A stretch of 64,000 bases of DNA from Tridacna crocea (GCA_943736015.1 OX031070.1:24573673-24637672); one strand, 5' to 3'. Positions 29,752 to 40,554 are shown, numbered from the stretch's first letter. Notes: a model not told the origin generated them from the letters alone. Program-made: numbers and translations.

Positions 29752-30540
29752 TTAAGAATGTCTTGATGATACCTAGGCCGAGTTTGAAAATGGGTCATGT
29801 TGGGTCAAAAACTAGGTCACAAAGTCATTTGTTAGAAAGAGCATACATACGTTCTAGAGGCTACATTTTCAACCCAAAATTCTTGAAAAATGCACAGAAT
29901 GTTTGTCTTGATGATACCTTGGATGAGGTCAAAAATGGGTTAGTGTGTTCAATAACTAGGTCACTAGTGCATATCTTAGAGAAACCTTGTCCATGCTCTG
30001 GAAGCCACATTATCTGTCCAGTAAGAATGTTTGCCTTGGTAATATCTCAGATGACTTTAGCAATGGATCATATTGGGTCAAAAACTAGGTCACTAGGTCA
30101 CTTTGTAGAAAAACTTCATGTATGCTGTAGAAGCTGCATTTTCAGTCCAAAACTCTTGAAAGTTGTTAAGAAAGTTTGTCTTTATAACATTTCAGACAAG
30201 ATTAAAGATTGGTCATGTTGGCTTAAAATCTAGGTCAATAGGTAAAATCTTGCAAAAACCTTGTGTACTTTCTACAGGCTACATTTTTAGTGCAATACTC
30301 ATGACAATTGGTCAGAATGTCTTTACTGATATCTTGAATCAGTTAAGAAATTGGTCATATAGTTCACTGATTGAATCTTCATATAACCTTTTGTATGCTC
30401 AAGAGGCCACACTTTCAGTCAAATACTCATGGAAATCTTGGTAGAATGTTTGTCATATCTCAAAAGAGATTGAAAATGGGCCATGTTTTGTCAAAAGACT
30501 CGGGTAAGCGACGTTGGGGCCATTTTGGCCCACTTGTTTC
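29752..30540 (+). mobile_element. Helentron-like element, 5' truncated, 3' end present
   Basis: Units of about 145 bp carry GAATGTYTTGATGATACC, TGGGTCATGTTGGGTCAAAA and ACTAGGTCAC phrases. The 3' end GACTCGGGTAAGCGACGTTG leads to the palindrome GGGGCCATTTTGGCCC (30516-30531) and ACTTGTT. The long frames at 29763-30565 are by-products of the repeats. Confidence 0.65.
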
Positions 30541-30692
30541 CATAAAAGGATTCCTTTATGAATAACACATACTGCCATTGACATATCGCCAACACTTTAA
30601 CTTCAACTTTTCCAAAGAGCATTAATAAAGGATAGTATGGACCAAAGGAGAGAGAGCAACATGTTCTAGAAGTATTGTTTTTAAAAGCTTTG

Positions 30693-30919
30693 TTAACCCG
30701 TTACCACACAATCCCGACTTAACTCCTCTGTGAAAGAAGCCTTTTGAAAATATTATGGGAAAAGGAGAAAATGCTGGTAACCAGCATTTTCTCCTTTTCC
30801 CAAAATGTTTTCTCCCCTTTCTATAACAAATTTCAATTCTTTAGTCACATTTAGTTTGTCATCTGCAAATGCTTTCAATTCAGACCAATCTAGAACTTTT
30901 TAGTTTGGTAAGGAGTTAA
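30693..30919 (+). mobile_element. TTAA hairpin MITE, subfamily A, full length
   Basis: TTAACCCGTTACCACACAAT to GTTTGGTAAGGAGTTAA. The outer hairpin has changed on both sides but not symmetrically (ATTATGGG versus CCCAAAAT). Confidence 0.9.
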
Positions 30920-31300
30920 TATTTTGGTGGAAAATATTACATTTGATTTTATGATAGTATGTTGCTAATTTTAGCAAGAATTAATAGAGTTGACTTTAAA
31001 TTGTTCTGATCTAGTATAGAATGTAACCCCAAAGGCCAACTTGGGTATGTGGGTACTTTGCTTCAAAACAATGACAACTTGGATACACGTGGTTATGAGG
31101 CTTCAAAGCAATGATTTGATTTAATAAACTAGTATGTCTCCAATTTAATTCATGAATAGGGTATCCTAGGGCAATCGAGTGCAGACTGTTAACTTGTTAA
31201 ATATACCTGTTTAACATTGCTCCTCTCAAATTATCTGGCGTCTGTTCCTTAAACACTTGAATACCAACCTTTTGAAAATTATTTCTGTCACTACTCATAA
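30920..31300. other. no gene; nothing recognised
   Basis: It contains a short imperfect duplication (AACTTGGGTATGTGGGTACTTTG / AACTTGGATACACGTGGTTATGAG, each followed by GCTTCAAARCAATGA). Confidence 0.35.
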
Positions 31301-31306
31301 TCTTAG

Positions 31307-31502
31307 TTTACCCTTTACCAAACAACTATGATTTAAAGACCCAAAGGAAAAAATACTACCTTTTTTTTTTTCTCCTTTCCCTTCAAAATTCTCTGCCCAT
31401 TTATAGGCAATTAATAATCACCTTTTCAGAAACTATTAATGTTCATCTTCAACTGCTTTGAACCGGGACAAGTCAAAGAAATATTATTTAGCAAAGGGTT
31501 GA
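31307..31502 (+). mobile_element. degenerate TTAA hairpin MITE
   Basis: TTTACCCTTTACCAAACAAC opens it; a T-run replaces the hairpin core; the long arm keeps TTCATCTTCAACTGCTTTGA and ends AGCAAAGGGTTGAA. Confidence 0.55.
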
Positions 31503-31840
31503 ATGGCTGCATATCTGTACAGTGATAACTGAACCAGAGCTGGGAATTGCAAGAAGAAATTTCAACTGGTTACTTCTCAAGGGAATTAGTGATTCTTCAA
31601 ACTCAAACCCATCTATAAGAGCATTTCTATTCCTGTAAGGGGATCTTTTTTAAAAAAAAAAAAAACTTACTTAGCCTATGAAGAAATGGTTTGTGGCATG
31701 GAATTTCTATGTTAATCAGGCCTTGATGTGATGTTTAAGTCTCTGAGGCTTTTCAAACAAAATGAAAAAAAAAACCCTGGATATTGCAATTCAAAGTTAC
31801 TTTTTATGGAAATATATCTCATTATGGGGCGATGTTAAGA

Positions 31841-31900
31841 ACCAAGATCAGACTGCCGGTCTAATCTGTTTGATCTTTATCTACACTGCCTGCAAAAGCT
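31841..31900 (+). repeat. GATCAGACT hairpin family copy
   Basis: ACCAAGATCAGACTGCCGGT, then TCTAATCTGTTTGATCTTTA and TCTACACTGCCTGC, an imperfect stem-loop with the ACACTG outer arm retained. Confidence 0.5.
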
Positions 31901-31994
31901 TCCCTTGTTGTGCTTAGAAGCCCTAGGGTAAAAATGTCTTCCTCTGATGTTTATCAAAATACACATTCTGAAGGTGAAGGAGTAACTATATATC

Positions 31995-32181
31995 AGACTC
32001 TAGATTTATTGCCAGAGCAGAACTTGGCTGAAAAGGTGGGATTTCACTAAGAAAGGATAGAAAACAAAGTTGGAAAAGGACAAAATGCTGTTAACCAGCA
32101 TTTTCTCCTTTTCCCACAATGTTTTCAAAGGCTTCTTTCCAAAGGTTTGTCAAAAGTCGTCATTGTGTTGTAAAGGATTAA
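31995..32181 (-). mobile_element. TTAA hairpin MITE, subfamily A, long arm eroded
   Basis: AAAGGATAGAAAACAAAGTT, AAAATGCTGTTAACCAGCAT and TTTCAAAGGCTTCTTTCCAA are clear. After the terminal TTAA a second terminal piece follows (AGGATTGTGTGGTAAAGGGT to 32205). Confidence 0.7.
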
Positions 32182-32518
32182 ATACAGGATTGTGTGGTAA
32201 AGGGTCAAATAGATCTGTAAGATCTGAGAAGCCATTATTTGTATTACTCCTAATTTTGATTGCCCTCTACCCCTCTCTGATAGCATCAGAGGGGATATTA
32301 ACTTCACAGGGTTGTTTTTTACCTGTCAAAGTCTCTCTTCCGCTTCAATACTCTCTCAAAACTTAAATTGAAAGCACAGAAAAGCTTGAAAATGGGCGAC
32401 CTTGTATGGAAACTGTTTGATGTCTGCAGTGAGGAGTGAATAAAATCAACACTTGCTAGTGTTTGTGGATTTTGTCTGTTGAATGATCTACCAGCAAAGA
32501 CTGTGAAGTATGTACTTG

Positions 32519-32747
32519 TTAACCCTTTACTCCATAGATACTCATTTCTACACATTGCTTGTAGGAGCCTTTGGAAAACATTGTGGCAAAAGGTGAAATT
32601 GCTCGTGACGAGCAATTTCACCTTTTGTCACAATGTTTTCTATGCTATCAAAAGGTGTCATATACCCATAAAAAAGGGCTTCATTCTTGCCGTTATTTAG
32701 GGTCAATTAGAGATACCATAGAAATGCCTTAAGGGGTAAAGGGTTAA
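32519..32747 (+). mobile_element. TTAA hairpin MITE, subfamily C, full length
   Basis: 229 bp, the same length as the copy at 13676. The hairpin GGCAAAAGGTGAAATTGCTC and GTGACGAGCAATTTCACCTT is perfect in the core. The ends are TTAACCCTTTACTCCATAGA and GGGGTAAAGGGTTAA. Confidence 0.92.
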
Positions 32748-32966
32748 TTCTATTCCAGAAGATGAAGTTGTAGGCTTTTCCAAATTGAAAGCATCTGCAA
32801 ACAACAATTTTAGGTGGCCTAAAAGATAGGTTTTCACTTTGGGTCGCAAACATGATGGGAAAAAGAGAAAATGCTGGCCACCAGCATTTTCTCTTTTCCC
32901 ATCATGTTTTCAAAAGGCTTCTTTCTCAGGGTCATGGAAAGTTTGGATTGTGTTGTAAAGGGTCAA
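32744..32966 (-). mobile_element. TTAA hairpin MITE, subfamily A, sharing TTAA with a C copy
   Basis: TTAATTCTATTCCAGAAGAT opens it. The hairpin carries matched changes in both arms (AACATGATGGGAAAA, TTTTCCCATCATGTT) around AAAATGCTGGCCACCAGCAT. It ends TTGTAAAGGGTCAA. Confidence 0.85.
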
Positions 32967-33239
32967 GTGTACATATGGAAAAAGAGGAAATTTGCTCATC
33001 TTCATATTATCATTGTCATAGACTTTGGTACATTCAATTAATTCTGGAATTTAGTTCTGGGTGTGCGTTTCTTGTGGGGCATCCATTTGGCTTTTGAAGA
33101 CATTTTGTTATGCATTGTAATTATATATAAGATCAGGTGAATGCCATAGTTAAATTTATGATAAATAAATATTTCATGTCAGGAAGGATGATAAAGCTAA
33201 CAAAAGAAAGATAACTCATTCTGTTACAGTTGATATAAT

Positions 33240-33300
33240 TATGCTTCAAAGTTTTTTTTTTGGTGTGGGGGGGGGGGGGGGGGGAATGACTGAAATCAGG
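33240..33300 (+). repeat. T-run followed by a G-run
   Basis: TTTTTTTTTGGTGTGG is followed by about 17-18 G in a row (near 33268-33285). Such a run can form a G-quadruplex and is also prone to assembly length error. Confidence 0.85.
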
Positions 33301-33364
33301 TTATCTGTCTGTCAGGATGACCGCCATTGCACCAGATTTCAGTCCTCTCTCATTGCTTGTTTGA

Positions 33365-33540
33365 CATCATTTGATGATATCTATATGGAAAAGAAGCCAG
33401 TGGCTTGGAAAGAATTTTTGTTAACTGAAAGGAAGTCCATGAAAGGAGTGATAAGTGCACTGGCCACTGTGATATCACTGTATTAAAGTTGAAAACCACC
33501 AAACCACCATACAAAACACCAGGCAAACCACTCCATTTCA
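33365..33540 (+). mobile_element. SINE 3' part
   Basis: TATGGAAAAGAAGCCAGTGG, CTTGGAAAGAATTTTTGTTA, GTGCACTGGCCACTGTGATA and a tail GTATTAAAGTTGAAAACCAC match the 3' half of the SINE at 56588. No tRNA head was found upstream. Confidence 0.5.
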
Positions 33541-33544
33541 TGGA

Positions 33545-34205
33545 TGCTTCAGGGTAAAATATAGAGAGGAAAGAAACTCCTTTTCCTTTTCATTCTGGTG
33601 AAAACATTTTGTGAAAGGAAGCAACTTCATGTTTATAGCAAATTATCTCTTCTACATTCTATGCAAAGGATTTAGCAGTTCATTTTGGTTAAAATGGGAT
33701 AATATAAATAACACTGATATGGTGTAATTTTATATCCTTCAAAAGTTGATGGAAAAAAAATAGATGTGTCATATCGATTAAAGAGTATGTGGTAAAAAGT
33801 AGTTTATTGCTGTAAACATTGGAGTTGGTTTACAGATACCTTTCAATATAAATCACAGCGAGTGTTTATTCATCTGCTACGTTTTTGTGTTAACTGCATT
33901 TAGTACACATGGGGGGGAAAGTCTGAGGTTTTACAGTCTCTCCGATACTTTAGTTTGTGTTTGCACTTCGTAAAAGGTGGTCGTTGGTAGTTCGATCTAT
34001 TACCCCAATATTTGCGTACAAACTTGAATTTGTTTTCCTTTGCTGGGTGTTGTATTTGTTTAAGTGCTTAATGTGTCAGAACGGTTTGTTGTGTTTTACC
34101 CATTCATTTTGGATTTTTTCTGACAATGTTGTGAAGGACTTCAACAGTGGCTCAGGCTAACTTGCTAGATCAAGGTGAGTCAGGAACAGCTCTTTTACAG
34201 TGACT
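33545..34205. other. unique-looking stretch, possible promoter or first exon region
   Basis: No repeats recognised. It contains a 67-codon frame (33957-34160) with no motif and ends in a candidate GTGAGT donor (34175). There is no clear TATA box or start signal. Confidence 0.25.
34133..34174 (+). other. possible exon end with GTGAGT donor
   Basis: Non-repetitive sequence ends in CTAGATCAAG followed by GTGAGT. One frame of the last 37 nt is open (TSTVAQANLLDQ). No convincing acceptor with a pyrimidine tract lies just upstream, so this could be the 3' edge of a first (5' UTR) exon whose promoter is in the unique stretch starting about 33800, or a chance donor. The phase does not connect it to the block at 44757. 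Confidence 0.2.
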
Positions 34206-34209
34206 TTGA

Positions 34210-34440
34210 TTAACTTTTTATCAGAGAACAAAGTTTTAGACTGATCCAAATTAAAAGCATCAGCAGACAACTGAATGTAATTATATGACAGAAAATTTGA
34301 AATTTGTTTTTCAAAGGATAGAAAACATTGCGGGAAAAGGAGAAGATGCTGGTCTCCAGCATTTTCTACTTTTAACACAATGCTTTCAATTGCTGTTTTT
34401 TTTTAAGCTCGTTAAAACTCATTGTTCGACAAAGAGCTAA
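34210..34440 (-). mobile_element. TTAA hairpin MITE, subfamily A, full length
   Basis: TTAACTTTTTATCAGAGAAC to CGACAAAGAGCTAA. The hairpin has drifted asymmetrically in the right arm (CTACTTTTAACACAATG). Confidence 0.85.
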
Positions 34441-34803
34441 CAGCAAAGGAAAATTCAGGTATACTGTACTTGTGAACAGTGTAAAGTCAAGGCATATTGC
34501 AACCTCAGTGGCGTTTGAGCTTGGCCTGACCTACAGTGTATATATATTTGTTCATTGAAGATATTATGAAAACAGACTCAATTTAGCTATATTATGTTTC
34601 CTGCTTGGCAAGTCCAAGGCTTGTGAGCTCATTTGTGCCTATATTTTACCAGGAATTCTGTCGGACATTATTGTGACTAGATTTTTCTTGCTGTGACTTG
34701 GATTTTTGTGAAGTAATCGACTTCTAAATTGAGTGATTATATCAAGCAGACATTGTGGATTTAATGTATAGACCTGTTAATGAGGTAATGTCTCCATTTT
34801 TGC

Positions 34804-35109
34804 TTAGCCCTTTACCAAACAACAAAATTTTAGACTGGTCCAAATTGAAAGCACTTGCAGATGACAAAATAAATGTTACTTAACTCTTTACCACTCGACA
34901 AAATTATAGACTGCTTCAAATTGAAAGCATTAGCAGACAACAAAATAAAGGTAACTTAAAAATTGAAATTTGGTTCTAGGAGGGAAGAAAACATTGTGGG
35001 AAAAGAAGAAAATGCTGGTTACTAGCATTTTCTCCTTTTCCCACAATGTTTTCAAAAGGTCTCTTTCTCAGGGTCGTTAAAAGTCGGGGATTGTGTGGTA
35101 AAGAGTTAA
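34804..35109 (-). mobile_element. composite: MITE head fragment followed by a full copy
   Basis: The head fragment CCCTTTACCAAACAACAAAA ... GACAAAATAAATGTTAC stops where the full copy (34880-35109) starts with TTAACTCTTTACCACTCGAC. The full copy has a good hairpin and ends GTAAAGAGTTAA. The breakpoint equals the one in the composite at 29388. Confidence 0.8.
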
Positions 35110-35273
35110 CCCTTTACCATACTTTGATAAGTTTTACAGTTTTCAGGAAGAAGGCTTTTTAAAAACATTCTGAGAAAAGTTGAGGGTTTATTATGTAATG
35201 GCTACCAGCATTTTCGCCCTTTCCCACAATGTTTTCAAAAGGCTTCTTTCTCAGGGTCATTATATGTTGGGAT
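35106..35273. mobile_element. symmetrical MITE derivative with two short arms
   Basis: TTAACCCTTTACCATACTTT and the right side TTCAAAAGGCTTCTTTCTCA are both short-arm sequence. The hairpin core is altered (TTATGTAATGGCTACCAGCA). It shares its TTAA with the previous copy. Confidence 0.6.
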
Positions 35274-35412
35274 AACCAGCATTTTCTCTTTTTCAGGCAA
35301 TGTTTTTTTTTTCAAGGACCAGTACCATTAGTTGAGGCAATTTCATTTGTTTCAAAGACGTTCAATTTGTGATAAATTAACATTATGTTGTGTGGGAAGG
35401 ATTTAGGGGAAC
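35274..35412 (+). mobile_element. MITE right half fragment
   Basis: AACCAGCATTTTCTCTTTTT starts at the loop and continues into a diverged long arm ending TGTGGGAAGGATTTAG. Confidence 0.5.
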
Positions 35413-35637
35413 TTCATGGAGGAATCAAAGGTATTAGGTGTCAGACACTTGAGAAATTGTACAAGTCATATCAGGGAACTACTTAACGGCTCAAAGGATC
35501 AATGGGAGTGGGGATTTAGAAAGTTATTCAACAAATGAAAATAAAACTTACACAAAACTGTATAATTTACTCAAGTGGAATTAGCTTTGTTACTTCTTTA
35601 ATCCCTAAAGCACCTCATGGTACTTAAGTTGCCTTTG

Positions 35638-35705
35638 TAGACAGTGCAGATCAAGATCAGTCTGCACAAAATGTGCTGTCTGATCATTCATCTACATTTA
35701 CTTAG
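35638..35705 (+). repeat. GATCAGACTGCACA hairpin family, good copy
   Basis: GACAGTGCAGATCAAGATCA, GTCTGCACAAAATGTGCTGT and CTGATCATTCATCTACATTT form a stem of about 28 bp around CAAAATG. Confidence 0.65.
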
Positions 35706-35759
35706 ACATGCTGGAGATGTGCAAGCTTGAAGTTACTCTTACCAGGATGAAAATGTCTG

Positions 35760-35974
35760 TAAATCTTTACGAAACAACAAAATTTTAAGCTTATGGAAAT
35801 CGAAAGCATTTGCAGAGTTACTGAAAATTTGAAATTTGTTCCGTAAAGGGTAGAAAACATTGTAGGAAAAGGAGAAAATGCTGTTAACCAGCATTTTCTC
35901 CTTTTCCCACAATGTTTTCATAAGGCTTCTTCCTCTGGGTCGTCAAAAGTAAGGATTGTGTGGTAAGGGGTTAA
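35760..35974 (-). mobile_element. TTAA hairpin MITE, subfamily A
   Basis: The long arm is shortened (GCATTTGCAGAGTTACTGAA). The hairpin AAAATGCTGTTAACCAGCAT is near perfect. It ends GTGGTAAGGGGTTAA. Confidence 0.85.
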
Positions 35975-36079
35975 GTAGCACTGAAGAAGTAAATATAAGA
36001 TGCCAAAGTGTTGTTCATTGTGGTTTTGACTATAAAAGCCACATATGATGGGTTTATGACCCTTACCAATTTCTTTCCA

Positions 36080-36215
36080 AGGATTAAATGGTGATGAATC
36101 ATTGTGGGAAAAAGAGAAAATGCTGGTTACCAGCCATTTCTCCCTTTTCCTACAATATTTTCCAAAGCTTTCTCCCTCATTATTGATAAGACTTAGGATT
36201 GTGTGGTTACAAAGG
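36080..36215 (-). mobile_element. TTAA hairpin MITE, right part
   Basis: ATCATTGTGGGAAAAAGAGA, AATGCTGGTTACCAGCCATT and a short arm ending TTAGGATTGTGTGGTTA. Confidence 0.6.
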
Positions 36216-36462
36216 TACAGGATTGGAAATCAGGTTTTGACCTCCTGCCTCAATATTTTCATTTCAGAATTTTTAGAATTTTTTTCAGGATTTTTGTTTA
36301 ATTTTTTTTAAATGTTTTCTTTGGAAACTGAAACCCACAACAGTGTTTACTCATTTCCAAAGTGGTATCATATTTTGAATATTTTATTGCCCCTTTTTAA
36401 CCTTAGTTACATCACTTGTGAAACAAGCTTTTTTGATTATCCCCTTGAATCCACCTATTATC

Positions 36463-36669
36463 CGAGTTTTAATGACCTTGTGCAAAGAAGTTTTTTAAAT
36501 ACATATCAGAAAAAAGGATAAAGTTCCAGTTATTAGCATTTTCTTTCTTCCCCCCCCATATTGTTTTCTACCCTTTAATCAACAAACTCCATTGTTTGAT
36601 TTCCATCTTTTGTCTCTACATAATGTCTACTTGGACAAGTCTATAATTTTGCTGTTTGGAAAATGTTTA
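36463..36669 (+). mobile_element. diverged TTAA hairpin MITE in a duplicated block
   Basis: CCGAGTTTTAATGACCTTGT, AGTTCCAGTTATTAGCATTT and a long arm ending CTGTTTGGAAAATGTTTAA. The next 65 bp are repeated after the following copy. Confidence 0.65.
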
Positions 36670-36733
36670 AATCAATCACTTGGAAACCTAGTCAGTACTT
36701 TTGCCACGATGTTGGAACTGCCAAAAATAAGTC
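36670..36733 (+). repeat. left copy of a 65-70 bp direct repeat flanking a MITE
   Basis: ATCAATCACTTGGAAACCTA and GTCAGTACTTTTGCCACGAT recur at 36963-37028 with few changes, so the 229-bp MITE between them is bracketed by a duplication much longer than its TTAA target. Confidence 0.85.
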
Positions 36734-36962
36734 TTAACCTATTACCACACAATCCCTACTTTTGACGCCCCAGAGTAAAAAGCCTTTTGAAAACATTGTG
36801 GGAAAAGGAGAAAATGCTGGTAACCAGTATTTTTTCCTTTTCCCACAATGTTTTCTACCCTTCACAAAACAAATTTCAAATTTTCAGTTACTTTTATTTT
36901 GTCTTCTGCAAATACTTTCAATTTGGACAAGTCTAAAATTTTGTTGTTTGGTAATGAGTTAA
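36734..36962 (+). mobile_element. TTAA hairpin MITE, subfamily A, full length
   Basis: 229 bp, TTAACCTATTACCACACAAT to GTTTGGTAATGAGTTAA. It is close to the family consensus, much closer than its left neighbour at 36463. Confidence 0.92.
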
Positions 36963-37028
36963 ATCAATCACTTGGAAACTTTGTCAGTACTTTTGCCATG
37001 ATGTTGGAAGTGCCAAAAATAACTCTTA
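36963..37028 (+). repeat. right copy of the 65-70 bp direct repeat
   Basis: ATCAATCACTTGGAAACTTT and GTCAGTACTTTTGCCATGAT, ending CCAAAAATAACTCTTAA. Confidence 0.85.
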
Positions 37029-37296
37029 ATTGTTTAAAAGAACTCGCACTACCATAGATGGTTACTGGTATGTGAAAGCATTGCAGAAAGTTTAAAAAAA
37101 GAAAAACACTTGCATATCTATGAATGATTTCTCTCTGCACCAAAAAGTTTTCAAATATGAACTACTGCATCAGAAAAAATTTGATGTCTGTAGGTCTCAG
37201 TGTGTGAAGAATATTTCAAGAAACTTTTTGTAAACCTATGAAGGTCAACTAAAACACTTGTAACTGGTATTTGTTCCTTTATCCACAACATTCTTA

Positions 37297-37491
37297 AAGC
37301 AATTTGAAAGCATTTGCAGACAACAAAATAAATGTGACTGAAAAGTTGAAATTTGTTATGGGAAGGATACAAAACATTGTGGGAAAAGGAGAAAATGCTG
37401 GTTACCAGCATTTTCTCCTTTTCCCACAATGTTTTCTAAAGCCTTCTTTTTCAGGGTCGTCAAAAGTCGTCATTTTGTGGTATAGGGTTAA
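37297..37491 (-). mobile_element. TTAA hairpin MITE, subfamily A, outer long arm missing
   Basis: It begins AAGCAATTTGAAAGCATTTG, has a perfect hairpin (AACATTGTGGGAAAAGGAG and inverse) and ends GTGGTATAGGGTTAA. Confidence 0.85.
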
Positions 37492-37494
37492 AAG

Positions 37495-38035
37495 GATTTG
37501 TGTGGCTGACTGAGGATTTCTTTTTGAATTTGAACAAACTACTTTGTGAAATGTTTTTAAAAATCTGAAGAAAAATTGGATCTGGAGGACACACTGTAAT
37601 GTTACAATCTGAAAAACACATGAAACAAAACATGATTGAAAAAACCTTTTCAAATGAAAATTAAATTGCATTGTGGTTCTGTGCAAGCCCACCACGCCTC
37701 TTTTGGGACTGCTAAAGTAAATTGATTGAGATGAGTTCAGTGTAGAGAGAGGTTTGCATCCAAATTTAATTATCTGACAGAGAAAAAAGGAGAGAGATGG
37801 AGAATGGCAGGCCATTGAAAATGAAGAGAGAGACTGTTAAAGCACTTGGGCAAGGCGAAATAGAATTAGGTGTAAATTTGATTTGCATGGAAGAAAATTT
37901 CCCTTGAGTGCCTAATTTGTACAGTGTTACAAGTTTTCCTAGGTGGCGCACTTGTCCCAACCCTTACCCATTTAACCTTTTGTCATATTTTGTCTTCTTC
38001 TGAAGACCAGTGTCCTTCTTCAGGGATGATGAAGG
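37495..38035. other. no gene; unique-looking
   Basis: It overlaps minus-strand frames (37402-37815, 37766-37960) without domains. No repeat family recognised. Confidence 0.35.
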
Positions 38036-38039
38036 CTTT

Positions 38040-38285
38040 GATATGTCTCTACCAAACGATAAAATTTTAGATCTGTACAATTTGAAAGCATTTGCAGATG
38101 ACAAATTAAGTGTAGCTGAAATGATAGTAACTGTCTGTGAAAGTGTAGAAAACCTGTAGGAAAAGGAGAAAATGCTGGTCACCAGCACCATTTTCTTTAC
38201 CCATCAGTTTTTTAGCATTATTTATATTTTGGTGTTTGCAATTACTTTCATTTAGACAAGTCTATAAAGTTTTGTAGTTTGGTTT
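38040..38285. mobile_element. MITE derivative with a long arm on both sides
   Basis: Left: CTACCAAACGATAAAATTTT and GAAAGCATTTGCAGATGACA. Hairpin: AAAATGCTGGTCACCAGCAC with a damaged right arm. Right: TTGGTGTTTGCAATTACTTT and AGACAAGTCTATAAAGTTTT, again a long arm. Confidence 0.6.
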
Positions 38286-38547
38286 TTCCCATTAAAACTT
38301 GTGAAACACTTCATTTTCTTGGTATTAGTAGTCCTTGGCTCAAGATTTAGTGTCTTTGTCTTTGAGAACCAATTTCAACAACAAATCAGTCCCAGTACCT
38401 GCTTATAACAAAAAGAATTATGGGGTTAATAGTCCTATGAGTTCATTGCCATGAGTTCCAGTTATAAAGGGAAGCCTATAATTGAAGGGAAGCATTTCAC
38501 AATAGCTGCAGTCATTGGTCTCAGGGGACAGTACAGGAGAAACTGCC

Positions 38548-38850
38548 ATTAACATTTCATATTCAATTTTGCTTTTTACCAATCTAGACTGTTTATAGGC
38601 ACACTGGGCCAGGGATAATGAAGTTTTATTGGCCCATGGGTGGGGAAAGGTTTTTATGTGGGACAGACTGGGTGACATTACATGGGGATCCCATTGGGAA
38701 GTGTTGGGAAATGTGTGTTATTGTCACAAATATTATGTTACCATGGTAATTTTTCCTATCACTTGATGCAAAGCTGTTGATCTTGTCGGATAATCCTTGT
38801 TTGTCTGGGGACATAGGGATGAGTTGTTAGAGCCTTACTTATAATACCTT
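38548..38850 (+). repeat. diverged duplication, copy 1
   Basis: ATTAACATTTCATATTCAAT, TTTTTACCAATCTAGACTGT and GTCTGGGGACATAGGGATGA match 43719-44025 along the same order (TTTATACCAATCTAGAATCT, GTCTGGAGGATATAGGGATG). Only moderate identity; could be an old dispersed repeat or a duplicated intronic segment. Confidence 0.65.
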
Positions 38851-38940
38851 GTAGTAATCATTTACCCAAGTAAATGGGTCCAAAGTCGAAAGGCTTTGAA
38901 AATCATTTTGGAAGGACAGAAAATTGCTTCTCTGCATTTC

Positions 38941-39175
38941 TAGTTCACCTGAGCATGAAGTGCTCAAGGTGAGCTTTTGTGATCATGCTGGGGCAATCGT
39001 CCAGGCATTAACATTTTCCTTGAGTGCTCCCCAAAGGCTGCGTTTTCAGAATGTTTGTCTTAATGATATCTTAGAAAGGTTTGAAATTGGGTCAATCAGC
39101 TAGGGCTAAATCTTAGAAAAAGCTTTTGTTTACTCTTTCAGTTACATTTTCAGCCTGATACTCTTGGTCTTGTCA
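38941..39175 (+). mobile_element. Helentron-like element, 5' fragment
   Basis: AGTTCACCTGAGCATGAAGT and GCTCAAGGTGAGCTTTTGTG give the 5' hairpin; TCAGAATGTTTGTCTTAATG and GGTTTGAAATTGGGTCAATC start the first unit. The 3' part is missing. Confidence 0.6.
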
Positions 39176-39179
39176 TCTG

Positions 39180-40550
39180 AGAAAGAGATGGCTGTATGCT
39201 GTCCTGGGTGCCTGGAGACCCTACAGGAATCAAAGCGTTGAAAACGCTGAAGTGGTATTTGTCAAGGAAATCCATGTGTGGAATTAATAGTTTGAAAGAA
39301 ACAGAGACATATTGTTCAGATATTGGCTTAAAAGTCAACCCACTAAGCAAATGAATACCTTTTCAGTTGAAGGGAGTGTATTCATGACAAAGTTTGGTTT
39401 ATTTTTGTATAAGTGGTCTCCTTTAGATCATGAGGAAGAAGCAGGAGTAACGCCCCTTGACAGTAGGATGCATGACAAATAGAGAGAAAAATCCTGTTGA
39501 TATATCGAACAAAATTAAGTTTGTTCCTGAGAACTATAATTATGAAATATCTCTAGCCTTTTACATTCAATTTCCAACATTACAATCAATTAATAGACGG
39601 TAAGCGATATTTCCATTTTATCGTAAGTGGCGCGCCAGCAGTATCACGTGACACCGGACAATCAAAGCATTATTTCAGTAACAAATGCCGTATGTCCCGT
39701 TCGCAAATCCTTTAAATTTGAACAAATTCATAACTGAAAAGAAAATGACATAGCAAGAAATCTATAGAAATCAATTCGAACACAATTCAAACATATTTCA
39801 TTATATTGCCTTTGAAAAAGAAAATCACAAACAGACAAAATATGCATTTTATAAAATCGTATTTAAATAAAGAGCATGTAGAGACTAAGAACGGACTAAG
39901 CCTCTGAAACCTGTATAAAATTCATAATCCTGACCATTAATGATAACCAAAGGGGTAAATTAATATGAAACAAAAGATAAGAAGAGTCAATTTAATGTGA
40001 CACGTGTGTGCTAATCTGTAAGAAGCAAGTTTATTGCAGCTGTTCTAAAGGTCACCCACTCTGCAGTGCGATACCGAGATGAAAGGAACACCGATTTAAC
40101 CCTTCATCCATTTTTCTTTTTTGGTAAGACTTCATTAGATATATTTTTATACTCAAAATGAAGCTTAAAAGAAGTTATGGATTGGAAGGTCTGAATTTTG
40201 ATCTGAAGCCACGTTTCTTTTGTTCATGATCGATAACATAAGTTATTCGTCAATAGGTACATGGCTGAAAGTGCAACAAGGATGTTTGATAATAGTACTT
40301 TAAAATCACTAAATGGACTGTCCCTGTCTTTCTGAAGACACTAAACAGCTAAACAACCTTTTACCAAAGTATTTCGAGCGACCCGTGTAAAAAGGTGCCA
40401 GACGTGCTGATTTGTCCCACTGTCTGTTTTTGTCTCACTTTCTCAACCTTAACACATCCCCCCGACACACACTTTCAAAAAACCGAAAACTGAGAGTAAT
40501 CAATATGTAGTTCATAAACATTTGTGAAAAAAAAACGAATTTTCAAAGTG
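39180..40550. other. no gene; longest unique-looking stretch, possible regulatory island
   Basis: Apart from simple A-runs, no repeat family was recognised. It has CpG-containing pieces (AGTGGCGCGCCAGCAGTATC, TCACGTGACACCGG with a CACGTG E-box) and AT-rich blocks. No splice-bounded coding block was seen. Confidence 0.35.
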
Positions 40551-40554
40551 TGAG

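Noticed and set aside
29763..30233. 156-codon open frame
   Set aside because: Peptide reflects the repeated ~145-bp units (phrases such as KTRSL recur), not a gene.
33957..34160. 67-codon hydrophobic frame as a small membrane protein
   Set aside because: No initiation context, homologue or conservation evidence; kept only as part of a possible first-exon region.
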